Below, one piece after another: positions 7,806 to 14,735 of a DNA stretch of 32,993 nt. The DNA comes from Pseudomonadota bacterium (lineage in GTDB: Bacteria > Pseudomonadota > Gammaproteobacteria > Burkholderiales > SG8-39): assembly GCA_027624175.1 (NCBI GenBank), contig JAQBXT010000022.1:1-32993 (forward strand), in the 5' to 3' direction. How positions within the stretch are numbered: position 1 is the first letter of the stretch; every line of letters starts with the position of its first letter. The notes beneath the pieces are model-generated. The model made no database searches and was not told the DNA's origin. It saw nothing but the letters and a program-made list of their open reading frames with translations. A program made the translations under genes and the position numbers.

Positions 7806-8611
7806 TGGACATGCCCAGGCTCGGCCAGGGCACCTGGAACATGGGTGACGATCGCGCGCGGCGCTCGGAGGAGATCGCCGCGCTGCGCGCCGGTGTCGAG
7901 CTCGACCTCACGCTGATCGACACCGCCGAAATGTACGGCGACGGGCGCTCCGAGACCCTGGTCGGCGAGGCCCTCGCCGGCCTGAGGGAGAAAGTGTTCC
8001 TCGTCACCAAGGTGCTGCCGTCGAACGCCAGCCGCAAAGGCGTGACCCGTTCCTGCGAGGCGAGCCTGAAGCGACTGCAGACCGATCGCGTGGATCTTTA
8101 CCTGCTGCACTGGTCGTCGTCGTATCCGCTCGAAGAGACCGTGCGCGGGTTCGAGGATCTCCTCGCCACCGGAAAGATCCGCGCCTGGGGCGTGAGCAAC
8201 CTGGATCTTGGCGAGATGAAGCAACTGGTGGCGCTGCCCGGCGGCCAGGCCTGCGCGACCAACCAGGTGCTCTACAACCTTACGCGCCGGGGCATCGAGT
8301 TCGACCTCCTGCCCTGGTCGCAGAAGAACGGCATCCCGGTGATGGCCTATTCGCCCGTGGAGCAGGGCCGGCTGCTCGGCCACCAGGGTCTGAAGCGGGC
8401 GGCGCAAAAACTGGGCGCGACGCCAGCGCAAGTCGCGCTGGCCTGGGTCCTCCGGCAGGACGGCGTGGTGGCGATCCCGAAAGCCGGCACGGTTGCGCAT
8501 GTGCGCGAAAACCGTGCGGCGCTCGATCTGCGGCTGACTGTGCAGGATTTGGCAGCGCGGGACCGGGAATTCCCGCCGCCCAGGGGGCCGCAGCCCCTGG
8601 AGATGCTCTAA
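7805..8611 (+). CDS. Aldo/keto reductase
   Basis: NAD(P)H-dependent reductase of carbonyl compounds with the AKR (alpha/beta)8 barrel. The start ATG at 7805 gives 268 residues, beginning MDMPRLGQGTWNMG, the usual first strand of the family. The catalytic tetrad is visible: Asp39 and Tyr44 in DTAEMYGDGRSE, Lys69 in VTKVLPSNAS and His102 in LLHWSSS. The later WGVSNLD, LYNLTRRGIEFDLLPW and cofactor-binding AIPKAGTVAHVREN blocks are also present. It resembles the short prokaryotic 2,5-diketogluconate reductase-like AKRs, but the substrate cannot be read from sequence. The stop TGA upstream overlaps its ATG, suggesting it was the second gene of an operon whose first gene is now mostly missing. Near its 3' end lies a hairpin, CCAGGGG (8580-8586) with CCCCTGG (8594-8600), without a T tract. 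Confidence 0.92.
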   Translation: MDMPRLGQGTWNMGDDRARRSEEIAALRAGVELDLTLIDTAEMYGDGRSETLVGEALAGLREKVFLVTKVLPSNASRKGVTRSCEASLKRLQTDRVDLYLLHWSSSYPLEETVRGFEDLLATGKIRAWGVSNLDLGEMKQLVALPGGQACATNQVLYNLTRRGIEFDLLPWSQKNGIPVMAYSPVEQGRLLGHQGLKRAAQKLGATPAQVALAWVLRQDGVVAIPKAGTVAHVRENRAALDLRLTVQDLAARDREFPPPRGPQPLEML

Positions 8612-8679
8612 CCCCTTTCCGCAGCTAGGCGCGTGAAGACACAATAGCGCCGCACCATAGCCAACCCCGGAGAACACAG

Positions 8680-8907
8680 ATGGTCAAAACCCCACTCGCC
8701 TTGCTGCTCGCCCTCGCGATGACGCCCGCCCTCGCCCAGGTCAAGGATTGCGAGGAACTCAAAGGCGAAATCGACGCCAAGATCAAGGCTAACGGCGTGA
8801 AGGAGTTCACGCTCACCATCGTCGACAAGGACGCCGCCGAAGACGGCAAGGTCGTCGGCACCTGCGGCGGCGACACCAAGAAGATCGTCTACAAGCGCGG
8901 GGGCTGA
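8680..8907 (+). CDS. Small exported DUF1161-family protein
   Basis: A 75-residue protein with a clear Sec signal peptide: MVKTPLALLLALAMTPALAQ, likely cleaved after ALA at about residue 19. The mature part has two Cys (in DCEELKGEI and GTCGG) that could form a disulfide, plus the family-like phrases CEELKGEIDAKIKANGVKEFTLTIV and KVVGTCGGDTKKIVYKRG. These match DUF1161, a family of short periplasmic proteins of unknown function. A GGAGA ribosome binding site lies about seven bases before the ATG. It appears to be its own transcription unit, closed by a terminator whose loop contains the stop codon. The biochemical role is unknown. Confidence 0.85.
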   Translation: MVKTPLALLLALAMTPALAQVKDCEELKGEIDAKIKANGVKEFTLTIVDKDAAEDGKVVGTCGGDTKKIVYKRGG

Positions 8908-8918
8908 ACCCCGCTTTT
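8897..8918 (+). terminator. Rho-independent terminator of the DUF1161 gene
   Basis: A perfect 6-bp GC stem, GCGGGG (8897-8902) with CCCCGC (8909-8914), encloses a 6-base loop and is followed directly by TTTT (8915-8918). The stop codon TGA (8905-8907) sits in the loop, so the last codons and the terminator share the same bases. Confidence 0.8.
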
Positions 8919-8926
8919 AGTGTGCA

Positions 8927-8969
8927 GTGACCGCGGCGCCAGCGCTTTTTCCTAGCGGGCCGCGGTCAC
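8927..8969. repeat. 11-bp perfect inverted repeat at the ridA 3' end
   Basis: GTGACCGCGGC (8927-8937) and GCCGCGGTCAC (8959-8969) are exact reverse complements with a 21-base spacer. The right arm encodes the last residues of the RidA protein. It lies between convergent DUF1161 and ridA genes, so a 3'-protecting or terminating stem-loop for the minus-strand operon is likely, although no T run follows on that strand. Confidence 0.55.
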
Positions 8970-9299
8970 CATGATCTCGACCAGCGCGTTGGGGTCGGCC
9001 AGTTTTGCCTCGATGCAGGCGCGCCCCGGCAGATTCTTGGGGTCCACCCACTTCGTCCACACCTCGTTCATCGCCGCCCGGTGGCGGATGTCGTTGACCC
9101 AGATGGTGGCCTGCAGGATCTTCGACTTGTTCGACCCGGCCTTGGCCAGCAGCCGGTCGATCTCCGCCACCACTTCTTCGGTCTGGCCCTTGATGTCGTT
9201 CTTCAGGTTCTTGGCGACGATGCCGGCTAGATAGACGGTATCGCCATGTTCGACGGCCAGGGACAGGAGCGGGCCGGAGTCGTGTCGCGTGATGCTCAT
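8952..9299 (-). CDS. RidA/YjgF/YER057c/UK114-family protein
   Basis: A 115-residue single-domain RidA-superfamily protein. The family hydrolyses reactive enamine/imine intermediates, as classic RidA does for 2-aminoacrylate, and some members are substrate-specific deaminases. The hallmarks are VYLAGIVAKNLKNDIKGQTEEVVAEIDRLLAKAGS, the ATIWVNDIRHRAAMNEVW block and the substrate-binding Arg93 in PGRACIEAKLAD. The C-terminus ends VEIMVTAAR. Its ATG overlaps the stop of the preceding FAD monooxygenase as ATGA, so both are made from one message. The pairing suggests this member handles an imine or enamine released by that oxygenase rather than acting as housekeeping RidA; that is inference. Confidence 0.92.
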   Translation of the reverse strand: MSITRHDSGPLLSLAVEHGDTVYLAGIVAKNLKNDIKGQTEEVVAEIDRLLAKAGSNKSKILQATIWVNDIRHRAAMNEVWTKWVDPKNLPGRACIEAKLADPNALVEIMVTAAR

Positions 9300-10507
9300 G
9301 GTGCAGTCTCCTGCGGGTTGAGGGTGGCGCGATCATACCCGGCAATGCGTTTGTAGCGGTCCGATATCCTGCGCAGTTCCGCTGCGCTGATGACGTCCTC
9401 GATGCGCGCAAACGGCCGGTCCCCGGTGCGCTCGTAGACCTCGCGCAGGATGGCGTCGGGCGGGTTGCGCCGGTTCTCCAGCACCACGTTCGAGGTCAGC
9501 CCGAGGCGCTCGGCCTCGTAGGTCGCCAGCGCCGCCACGGGATCGCGTTCCCGCTGCAGGCAATTGGCGAGCGCATGCGCGTCGAGAATCGCCTGCCCCG
9601 CGCCGTTCGAGCCGCGCGGAACCATCGGGTGCGCGGCATCGCCGAGCAGGCTGACGCGCCCGAAGCTCCAGCGCGCGAGTGGATCCTTATCCACCATCGG
9701 GTACTCGAGGACCAGCTCGGCGGCGCGCAGCATCGCCGGGACGTCGAGCCAGTCGAATTTCCAGTCCGCCACATGCGCGAAGAAATCCTCGATGCGCGCC
9801 TTGCGGTTCCAGTCCCACTGCTGATAGTTCGGCGTCTCGACCTCGAATACCCAGTTCACGAGCTGCGCGCCATCGGCGTGGCGGCGGATGGGATAGATCA
9901 CCATCTTGCCGGTGGCCAGCCACCCGGCGCGCACCATGGCGACGCCGCCGAGGAACGGCGGCCAGCGCGTCACGCCGCGCCACATGTTGACCCCGGAGTA
10001 GCGCGGCGCCGCCTCCGCCGGGTACAGCTGCGCGCGCAGGACGGAGTGAATGCCGTCGCAACCCACGGCCACCGCGCCGCGCGCGCTCGAGCCGTCCTCG
10101 AATTGCAGCGTCACGCGCTGCTCGTTCTGCTCGAAGGCGACGCACTTCCTGCCGAGCCCGACTTCGCCGGCGCGCTCCATCAGCACCGCGTGCAGGTCCG
10201 CGCGGTGCATGGAGAACTGCGGCCAGTCCAGGCCGGCGGCCCGGCCGAGCGGCTCCCGGTAGATGAGCTGCCCGTAGCGGTTGTAGAAATGCGACTCGGC
10301 GGTCTGCACCGCCGTGCGCGAGAGCGCGGTCTCGAGCCCCAGCGCGGCGAGGATCTTCATCGAGTGCGGCAGCAGGTTCACCCCCACGCCCACGGGCTTG
10401 ATCGCGGGCGCGGCCTCGAAGATGCGGTGCGGGATGGCGCGGCGCTTCAGCTCGAGCGAGAGCGTCAGTCCGCCGATGCCGCCGCCGACGATGAGGATGT
10501 CATTCAC
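9296..10507 (-). CDS. FAD-dependent aromatic-ring-type monooxygenase
   Basis: A 403-residue flavoprotein monooxygenase of the salicylate hydroxylase/PhzS (UbiH-like, class A) family, which uses NAD(P)H and O2 to hydroxylate aromatic or heteroaromatic substrates. Motifs: the dinucleotide-binding GGGIGG at residues 8-13, the DG motif VGCDGIHSVLRAQL and the second FAD motif GRVSLLGDAAHPMVPRGSNGAGQAILDA. The PIRRHADGAQLVNWVFEV region is like PhzS-type members. No signal peptide or membrane segment is seen, so it is cytosolic. It overlaps ridA downstream and follows a small basic protein gene by 36 bases, with a GYD-domain gene before that, giving a likely four-gene minus-strand transcript. The substrate is not predictable from the sequence alone. 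Confidence 0.9.
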   Translation of the reverse strand: MNDILIVGGGIGGLTLSLELKRRAIPHRIFEAAPAIKPVGVGVNLLPHSMKILAALGLETALSRTAVQTAESHFYNRYGQLIYREPLGRAAGLDWPQFSMHRADLHAVLMERAGEVGLGRKCVAFEQNEQRVTLQFEDGSSARGAVAVGCDGIHSVLRAQLYPAEAAPRYSGVNMWRGVTRWPPFLGGVAMVRAGWLATGKMVIYPIRRHADGAQLVNWVFEVETPNYQQWDWNRKARIEDFFAHVADWKFDWLDVPAMLRAAELVLEYPMVDKDPLARWSFGRVSLLGDAAHPMVPRGSNGAGQAILDAHALANCLQRERDPVAALATYEAERLGLTSNVVLENRRNPPDAILREVYERTGDRPFARIEDVISAAELRRISDRYKRIAGYDRATLNPQETAP

Positions 10508-10543
10508 GCGTGATGCGGGCGAAGTTGCGCGCCCGAACGCCTT

Positions 10544-10834
10544 TTAGCGGTCGGGCGGCCCGTTGCGCTTGGGCGGCCGGTGGTGAAACTTGCGGCCCTT
10601 GTTGCGATTCTGCCCGCCGCCGCCGCCGCCACCGCCGAGGCGGGGGAAGCCGCCGGGCTGCGAGGAAGGCATGCCCTGCGGGCGCGGCATCGGCGCGCCT
10701 TCGCGGTTGCCTGCGGCAAACATGATCTCGAGCTCGTTCAGCTCGTCCCACTGCTCATCGGTGCGCTGGCGGTCCGGGATTGCCTGCAATTCCCTGAGGC
10801 GCTGGCGCTTGTTGTCCTGTTCTGGATCACTCAT
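10544..10834 (-). CDS. Small basic, disordered-tail hypothetical protein
   Basis: A 96-residue protein of unrecognised function. Residues 1-45 are charged and probably helical (MSDPEQDNKRQRLRELQ then DRQRTDEQWDELNELEIMFAAG). The second half is low-complexity: a Pro/Met/Gly segment, a run of eight glycines near residues 67-74, and a strongly basic tail (NRNKGRKFHHRPPKRNG). That tail could bind nucleic acid, but no domain supports this. No signal peptide. It lies between the GYD-domain gene and the monooxygenase, all on the minus strand with gaps of about 40 bases. Coding evidence is the long open frame and the sensible acidic-to-basic layout; the opposite strand is also open here, so confidence is moderate. 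Confidence 0.65.
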   Translation of the reverse strand: MSDPEQDNKRQRLRELQAIPDRQRTDEQWDELNELEIMFAAGNREGAPMPRPQGMPSSQPGGFPRLGGGGGGGGQNRNKGRKFHHRPPKRNGPPDR

Positions 10835-10874
10835 GGGCGCATTGTCTCACTCTTCGGCGCCGCCAGCGCGAGGA

Positions 10875-11168
10875 TCACGCCAGTTTCTTGAGGATCCCCG
10901 TCATGTCTTCCCTGGTGAAGGCACGCATCGTCTGGCCGCGGATGTTGCCCGCCATGCCGACCGCCAGCGAGAACGCGGACATGGATTGGCCGTCCGGTGC
11001 CTCGAAGGTCGCGACCACGTCGTAGGCGCCCATGGTCCAGTGGATGTCTTTCATGGTGACGCAGAATTTTTTCGCCATGTCATTGACCGCGTCTGCGCGC
11101 TTGACGGCGTCCTTGACGCTCTTGATGCCCTGGTCGGTGAAGTTCCCGAGAGTGATGAAGGTAGGCAT
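10875..11168 (-). CDS. GYD-domain protein
   Basis: A 97-residue protein matching the GYD domain, a small ferredoxin-like fold of unknown function found widely in bacteria. It shows the typical start MPTFITLGNFTDQGIKSVKD, the name-giving MGAYDVVATFEAPDG block and the ALAVG-like FSLAVGMAGNIRGQTMRAF segment. I chose the ATG at 11168 over one 21 bases upstream for two reasons: family members start MPT(Y/F)ITL, and a GGAG ribosome binding site (11181-11178) is nine bases before it. It is the first gene of a probable minus-strand group with the basic protein, monooxygenase and RidA. The 240 bases upstream to the divergent transporter gene contain no further gene and no motif I recognise. Confidence 0.87.
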   Translation of the reverse strand: MPTFITLGNFTDQGIKSVKDAVKRADAVNDMAKKFCVTMKDIHWTMGAYDVVATFEAPDGQSMSAFSLAVGMAGNIRGQTMRAFTREDMTGILKKLA

Positions 11169-11408
11169 GGTCACAGTCTCCGTTCGCAATGATTCACTTG
11201 CTCGGGGCCTGGATTGCCGGCAAGCCGGCGCCGGCCCCCCCGGGCGCGGGCTTGGCTGCAGACATTTAACACCCTGGCGCGGCGCCCGGGGAAGGCCTGG
11301 TCGACTGGGCTACGCTGCTTTGGCGCCGGAGGCTGCCTAGTTAGTTATGGGTATGATCGGGTTTGCGCGGCACGGTCGGCCGCCGACTGAAGAGGTCCGG
11401 CACCAGCA

Positions 11409-12695
11409 GTGACCACCGCCCTTCTGCAACGCTTTGCGAACATCCGCCGCGAGGAGGCCGGGCCTGCCCTCGTCGCGGGGCTGTTCTTTTTCTGCGTGCT
11501 CACGGCGCTGATGGTGGTGCGGCCGGCGCGCGAGGCGCTGGGCATGCAGCGCGGCATCGAGGCGATCCGCTGGCTGTTCCTCGGGACCGTCGTCGTGACG
11601 CTGCTGGTCAATCCGCTGTTCGGCTGGCTGGTGAGCCGGTTCCGCCGTCTCGCCTTCGTCAGCGCGACCTACCTGTTTTTCGCTTTCGGCCTGCTGGCGT
11701 TCTACGCGCTGCTCGTGCTGGCGCCCGCCAGCGTCGGCGAGCGCACCGGCCAGGTGTTCTACGTGTGGTTCAGCGTCTTCAACCTGTTTGCCACCATGCT
11801 GTTCTGGGCGCTGATGGCCGACCGCTATTCGCTGGAGCAGAGCAAGCGCCTGTTCGGCGCCATCGCCGTGGGCGGTACGCTGGGGGCGATTTTCGGTCCG
11901 TGGCTCGCGAGCCAACTCGCCCGGCCGCTCGGCACCCCGGCCCTGCTGCCGGTCGCGGCAGGGTTCCTCGTGCTGGCGCTGGGCGCGGCCTGGTGGTTCA
12001 CGCGCCTGCACCCGGAGGCAGTTGCCGCGCCGGCCGAACCCGCGGTGATCGGCGGCAGCGCGTGGGAGGGATTGCAGTCGGTGTTCCGCTCGCGCTATCT
12101 GCTGGCCATCTGCGCCTACGTACTGATTCTCGCGGTGATGGCCACGTTCCTCTACTTCACGCGCCTGCAGATGGTGGCCGCGCTGGGGTCCAACCTCGAC
12201 CTGCGGACTGCAACGTTTGCGCGCATCGACATGATCACTCAGGTGGCGACGCTCGTCCTGCAGGCGGTGGTCACCGGGCATCTCATGCGGCGGCTCGGCG
12301 TGTCCGTGACGCTGGCGCTGTTGCCGGTCACGGCCGCGCTGGGCTTCCTCGGCCTGGCAATCGTCGGCTCGCTCGCCGCGCTGATCGCGTTCGAGGCGAC
12401 GTTCCGCGCCGTGCAGCGCGGCATCATGCGACCCGCGCGCGAGACGCTGTATACCGTCGTTCCCCGCGCCGACCGGTACAAGGCGAAGGCGTTCATCGAC
12501 ACGTTCGTGTATCGCGCCGGCGACGTCGCCGGCGCGCAAACCGAGGGCCTGCTGAAACAACTGGGCATGGGATTGGCTGCGCTCGCCTCCGTCGCAGTGC
12601 CGCTCGCGGCGGCATGGATGGCGCTCGGCATATGGCTGGGCTACGCTCAGCGCGCGCGGGCGCGTACTGGACAAACTGAAGGAGCTCCTGCATGA
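11409..12695 (+). CDS. MFS-type membrane transporter, NTP/NDP-exchange (TLC)-like
   Basis: A 428-residue polytopic membrane protein with about twelve hydrophobic segments. Two short motifs, VRPAREALG near residue 37 and SLEQSKRLFGAIAVGGTLGAIFGP near 140-163, are characteristic of the bacterial branch related to ATP/ADP translocases (the TLC family of chlamydiae, rickettsiae and plastids). Many free-living proteobacteria carry such a gene, annotated only as MFS transporter; whether they move nucleotides is not established. The GTG start at 11409 gives MTTALLQRFANIRREEAGPALVAG. A GAGG lies rather far upstream (about 13 bases). Its stop overlaps the ATG of the next gene (ATGA), so it heads a three-gene operon with two exported oxidoreductases. 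Confidence 0.82.
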   Translation: MTTALLQRFANIRREEAGPALVAGLFFFCVLTALMVVRPAREALGMQRGIEAIRWLFLGTVVVTLLVNPLFGWLVSRFRRLAFVSATYLFFAFGLLAFYALLVLAPASVGERTGQVFYVWFSVFNLFATMLFWALMADRYSLEQSKRLFGAIAVGGTLGAIFGPWLASQLARPLGTPALLPVAAGFLVLALGAAWWFTRLHPEAVAAPAEPAVIGGSAWEGLQSVFRSRYLLAICAYVLILAVMATFLYFTRLQMVAALGSNLDLRTATFARIDMITQVATLVLQAVVTGHLMRRLGVSVTLALLPVTAALGFLGLAIVGSLAALIAFEATFRAVQRGIMRPARETLYTVVPRADRYKAKAFIDTFVYRAGDVAGAQTEGLLKQLGMGLAALASVAVPLAAAWMALGIWLGYAQRARARTGQTEGAPA

Positions 12696-13633
12696 CGACG
12701 CGTCGCGAATTGCTTCTGGGAATGGCGGGCGCCGGCGGGATGCTGGCGCTCGATCCCCGCACGGTGCTCGCGGTTGAGGCCAAGCTCATCACGCGGGCCA
12801 TCCCCGCCACGGGCGAGCGGCTGCCCATCGTCGGCCTGGGCGGCTCGGCCACCTTTGCGCAGGTCGCGCGCAGCGAAGACGTCACGGCGCTGCGCGCGGT
12901 GCTGGGGCAGATGGTGGAACTCGGCGGCACGGTGCTCGACACCGCACCGGCCTACGGCGCGTCCGAGGAGGTGGCCGGCCGGATCGCGCAGGAGTTGGGG
13001 ATCACGAAGCGGCTTTTCTGGGCGACCAAGCTCAACGTCGCCGGGTGGGGCGGCGGTTCTGCCGATCCCGATGCCGCGCGCAAGCAGCTCGAGACTTCCA
13101 TCCGGCGGATCGGCAAGCCGGCGATCGACCTGGTCCAGGTGCACAACATGGGGGATGTCCGCACCCAGCTCCCCATCCTCAGGGAATACAAGGAGAAGGG
13201 CCGCGTTCGCTACATCGGGGTGACCACCACCGTCGAGTCCCAGTACGACGACCTGGTGCGACTCATGCGCAACGAGCCTCTCGACTTTATCGGCACGGAT
13301 TACGCCATCGACGAGCGCCACGCGGAGGAGACCATCCTGCCGCTCGCACGGGACAAGGGCATCGCGGTCCTCGTCTACGCGCCTTTCGGCCGCACGCGGC
13401 TGTGGGGGCGCGTGAAGGGACGCACGGTGCCGGAGTGGGCCCGCGAGTTCGATGCGCACTCCTGGGCGCAGTTCTTCCTCAAATACGTGGCCAGCCATCC
13501 TTCTGTGACCGCCATCACCCCAGCCACCAGCAAGCCGGCCAACATGGCAGACAACATGGGCGGCGCCGTGGGGCGGCTGCCGGATGCGGCGATGAGAAAA
13601 CGGATGATCGAACATATGGAGGCATTGCCATAA
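12692..13633 (+). CDS. Aldo/keto reductase with Tat-like signal peptide
   Basis: A 313-residue aldo/keto reductase preceded by a twin-arginine-like leader: MTTRRELLLGMAGAGGML, with a possible cleavage after VEA near residue 30. The barrel carries the catalytic tetrad Asp83 and Tyr88 (VLDTAPAYGAS), Lys113 (FWATKLNVAG) and His151 (LVQVHNMGD), with the cofactor-site TPATSKPANMADNMGGA near the end. Tat export would place a folded, cofactor-loaded enzyme outside the cytoplasm, unusual for an NAD(P)H-dependent reductase but known among Tat-leader AKRs of proteobacteria. The ATG overlaps the transporter stop, has GGAG upstream, and its TAA overlaps the next gene. Substrate unknown. Confidence 0.9.
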   Translation: MTTRRELLLGMAGAGGMLALDPRTVLAVEAKLITRAIPATGERLPIVGLGGSATFAQVARSEDVTALRAVLGQMVELGGTVLDTAPAYGASEEVAGRIAQELGITKRLFWATKLNVAGWGGGSADPDAARKQLETSIRRIGKPAIDLVQVHNMGDVRTQLPILREYKEKGRVRYIGVTTTVESQYDDLVRLMRNEPLDFIGTDYAIDERHAEETILPLARDKGIAVLVYAPFGRTRLWGRVKGRTVPEWAREFDAHSWAQFFLKYVASHPSVTAITPATSKPANMADNMGGAVGRLPDAAMRKRMIEHMEALP

Positions 13634-14331
13634 GACAGAAACGTCGTGAATTGCTTTTGGCTGCCCTGGCAGTGGGCGTTTTGCCGTTGCGCGCGGCTGG
13701 TGCCGAAAAGACGAAGATCGGCATCGTCGGCTCGGGACGGGTCGGCGGCGCGATTGGCGCCGTGTGGGTGAAGGCCGGGCACGAGGTCATGTTCTCTTCT
13801 CGCAACATCGAGCACGACAAGGCGCTCGCCGCGCGGCTCGGGGCGGGTGCGCGTGCCGGCACGCCGCGCGAAGCCGCAGCCTTCGGCGAGGTGGTGATGA
13901 TCTCGGTGCCCTACGGTTCGCTGCGCGACGTCGGCAAGGATCTGGGGGACCTGATCAAGGGCAAGGTGGTGATCGACACGTGCAACCCGTTTCCCGGGCG
14001 GGATGGGGAGATCGCTACCTGGGCGCGTGAAAAAGGCGCCGGTCTTGCGTCGGCAGAGCTATTGCCGGGCGCGCGCCTCGTGCGCGCCTTCAACGCCATT
14101 GGCGCTGCGCGCATGGGTTCGGCGCACGAAGCACCGGGACGCGTGGGAATGCCAATCGCGGGCGACGATGCTCAGGCGATCGCGGTGGCTTCGCGCCTGA
14201 TACGCGACATCGGGTATGAGCCTGTACTGATCGGCGGGCTGGTGATGGGGAAATATTTGATGCCGGGAACGGCGCTCGCGGGGGAGCGCACGGCGGAGGA
14301 GATTCGGAAAATCGCCGCGACCCTCAATTAG
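13630..14331 (+). CDS. NADPH-dependent F420-reductase-like Rossmann oxidoreductase with Tat-like leader; non-canonical ATA start
   Basis: About 233 residues. The Rossmann core starts KIGIVGSGRVGGAIGAVWVKAGHEVMFSSRN, with ISVPYGSLRDV, VVIDTCNPFPGRDG and LVRAFNAIGA, typical of the 'NADP oxidoreductase, coenzyme F420-dependent' family, whose betaproteobacterial members probably use only NAD(P). Ahead of it is a leader RQKRRELLLAALAVGVLPLRAAGA with a twin Arg and an AGA cleavage site. No in-frame ATG, GTG or TTG precedes the twin Arg. ATA at 13630-13632 overlaps the previous TAA as ATAA, mirroring ATGA couplings elsewhere, and a GGAGG (13618-13622) lies seven bases upstream. ATT at 13624 is the other option; in-frame TTG codons at 13651 and 13657 would delete the Tat motif. 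A sequencing error in the third base is possible. Confidence 0.8.
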   Translation: MRQKRRELLLAALAVGVLPLRAAGAEKTKIGIVGSGRVGGAIGAVWVKAGHEVMFSSRNIEHDKALAARLGAGARAGTPREAAAFGEVVMISVPYGSLRDVGKDLGDLIKGKVVIDTCNPFPGRDGEIATWAREKGAGLASAELLPGARLVRAFNAIGAARMGSAHEAPGRVGMPIAGDDAQAIAVASRLIRDIGYEPVLIGGLVMGKYLMPGTALAGERTAEEIRKIAATLN

Positions 14332-14341
14332 GTTCGCTGGC

Positions 14342-14407
14342 CGTTCCAAGCGGTTTGGCCCTCCGCTACAAGCCCCTTCTAGCGCGGAGAGATCACGGCT
14401 TGGAACG
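14342..14407. terminator. Nested inverted repeats between convergent genes (likely bidirectional terminator)
   Basis: A 10-bp perfect inverted repeat, CGTTCCAAGC (14342-14351) and GCTTGGAACG (14398-14407), encloses a second hairpin, CTCCGC (14361-14366) with GCGGAG (14384-14389). It sits between the F420-reductase-like gene and the convergent small membrane protein, and its right arm encodes the last codons of the latter. There is no long T run on either strand. Attenuation or transcript 3'-end formation is the simplest reading. Confidence 0.45.
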
Positions 14408-14698
14408 CTGTGCGTACCAATGCGCCAGGAAAATGCGAAATCCTCCCCAGTCGATGACCAGCGGCACCCAAGCCCAATACCAACTCCCTGATACCGGCAA
14501 AATCGCGACGCCCGCGGCGGCAATGACGCCACCGAAGATCGGCAACACGGAGGATGCGTCCTCCTTCCGCACCACGGTGAGCCAGAAGATCATCGCGTTG
14601 TACGCGATGAAGCCACCGCCGATGATCAGCAATATGACCGCAATAATTAGCTGGGGCCAATTCACGATTGCGTCATCGCGGAGATCGGTCGGTTCCAA
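14393..14698 (-). CDS. Small integral membrane protein, unknown function
   Basis: About 101 residues with roughly three hydrophobic segments: QLIIAVILLIIGGGFIAYNAMIFWL, SVLPIFGGVIAAAGVAILPV and WYWAWVPLVIDWGGFRIFL. No family is recognised. The start is uncertain. A TTG at 14698 gives MEPTDLRDDAIVNWP but has only a distant GAGG; an in-frame GTG (VNWPQL) lies 33 bases further in, and a stop closes the frame a short way upstream of the TTG. The TTG lies in the left arm of an 11-bp perfect inverted repeat (14695-14729) that would fold over the start region. The gene begins just downstream of the attC that ends the toxin–antitoxin cassette. It has no attC of its own, so I treat it as resident DNA next to the cassette insertion rather than a third cassette. 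Confidence 0.6.
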   Translation of the reverse strand: MEPTDLRDDAIVNWPQLIIAVILLIIGGGFIAYNAMIFWLTVVRKEDASSVLPIFGGVIAAAGVAILPVSGSWYWAWVPLVIDWGGFRIFLAHWYAQRSKP

Positions 14699-14729
14699 TA
14701 CATACGAAATGTGCCTCGGTATGTATTGG
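14695..14729. repeat. 11-bp perfect inverted repeat over the start of the membrane-protein gene
   Basis: CCAATACATAC (14695-14705) and GTATGTATTGG (14719-14729) are exact reverse complements separated by 13 bases. The TTG start codon of the small membrane protein lies in the left arm. It could be an operator for a dimeric regulator or an mRNA hairpin that hides the start. The AT-rich arms stand out from the GC-rich surroundings. Confidence 0.6.
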
Positions 14730-14735
14730 ATCTGT

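Noticed and set aside
10621-10640. GCC/CCG trinucleotide run as a regulatory repeat
   Set aside because: It simply encodes the run of eight glycines in the small basic protein.
11337-12674. Minus-strand open frame of about 445 codons opposite the transporter
   Set aside because: Composition is Arg/Gln/His/Glu-rich antisense type; the plus-strand membrane protein has clear family motifs.
14393-14735. Small membrane-protein gene as a third integron cassette
   Set aside because: Its 5' boundary TTGGTGAC would need a CACCAAC core after its stop; none is present, and the nested inverted repeat at 14342-14407 lacks RYYYAAC/GTTRRRY cores.
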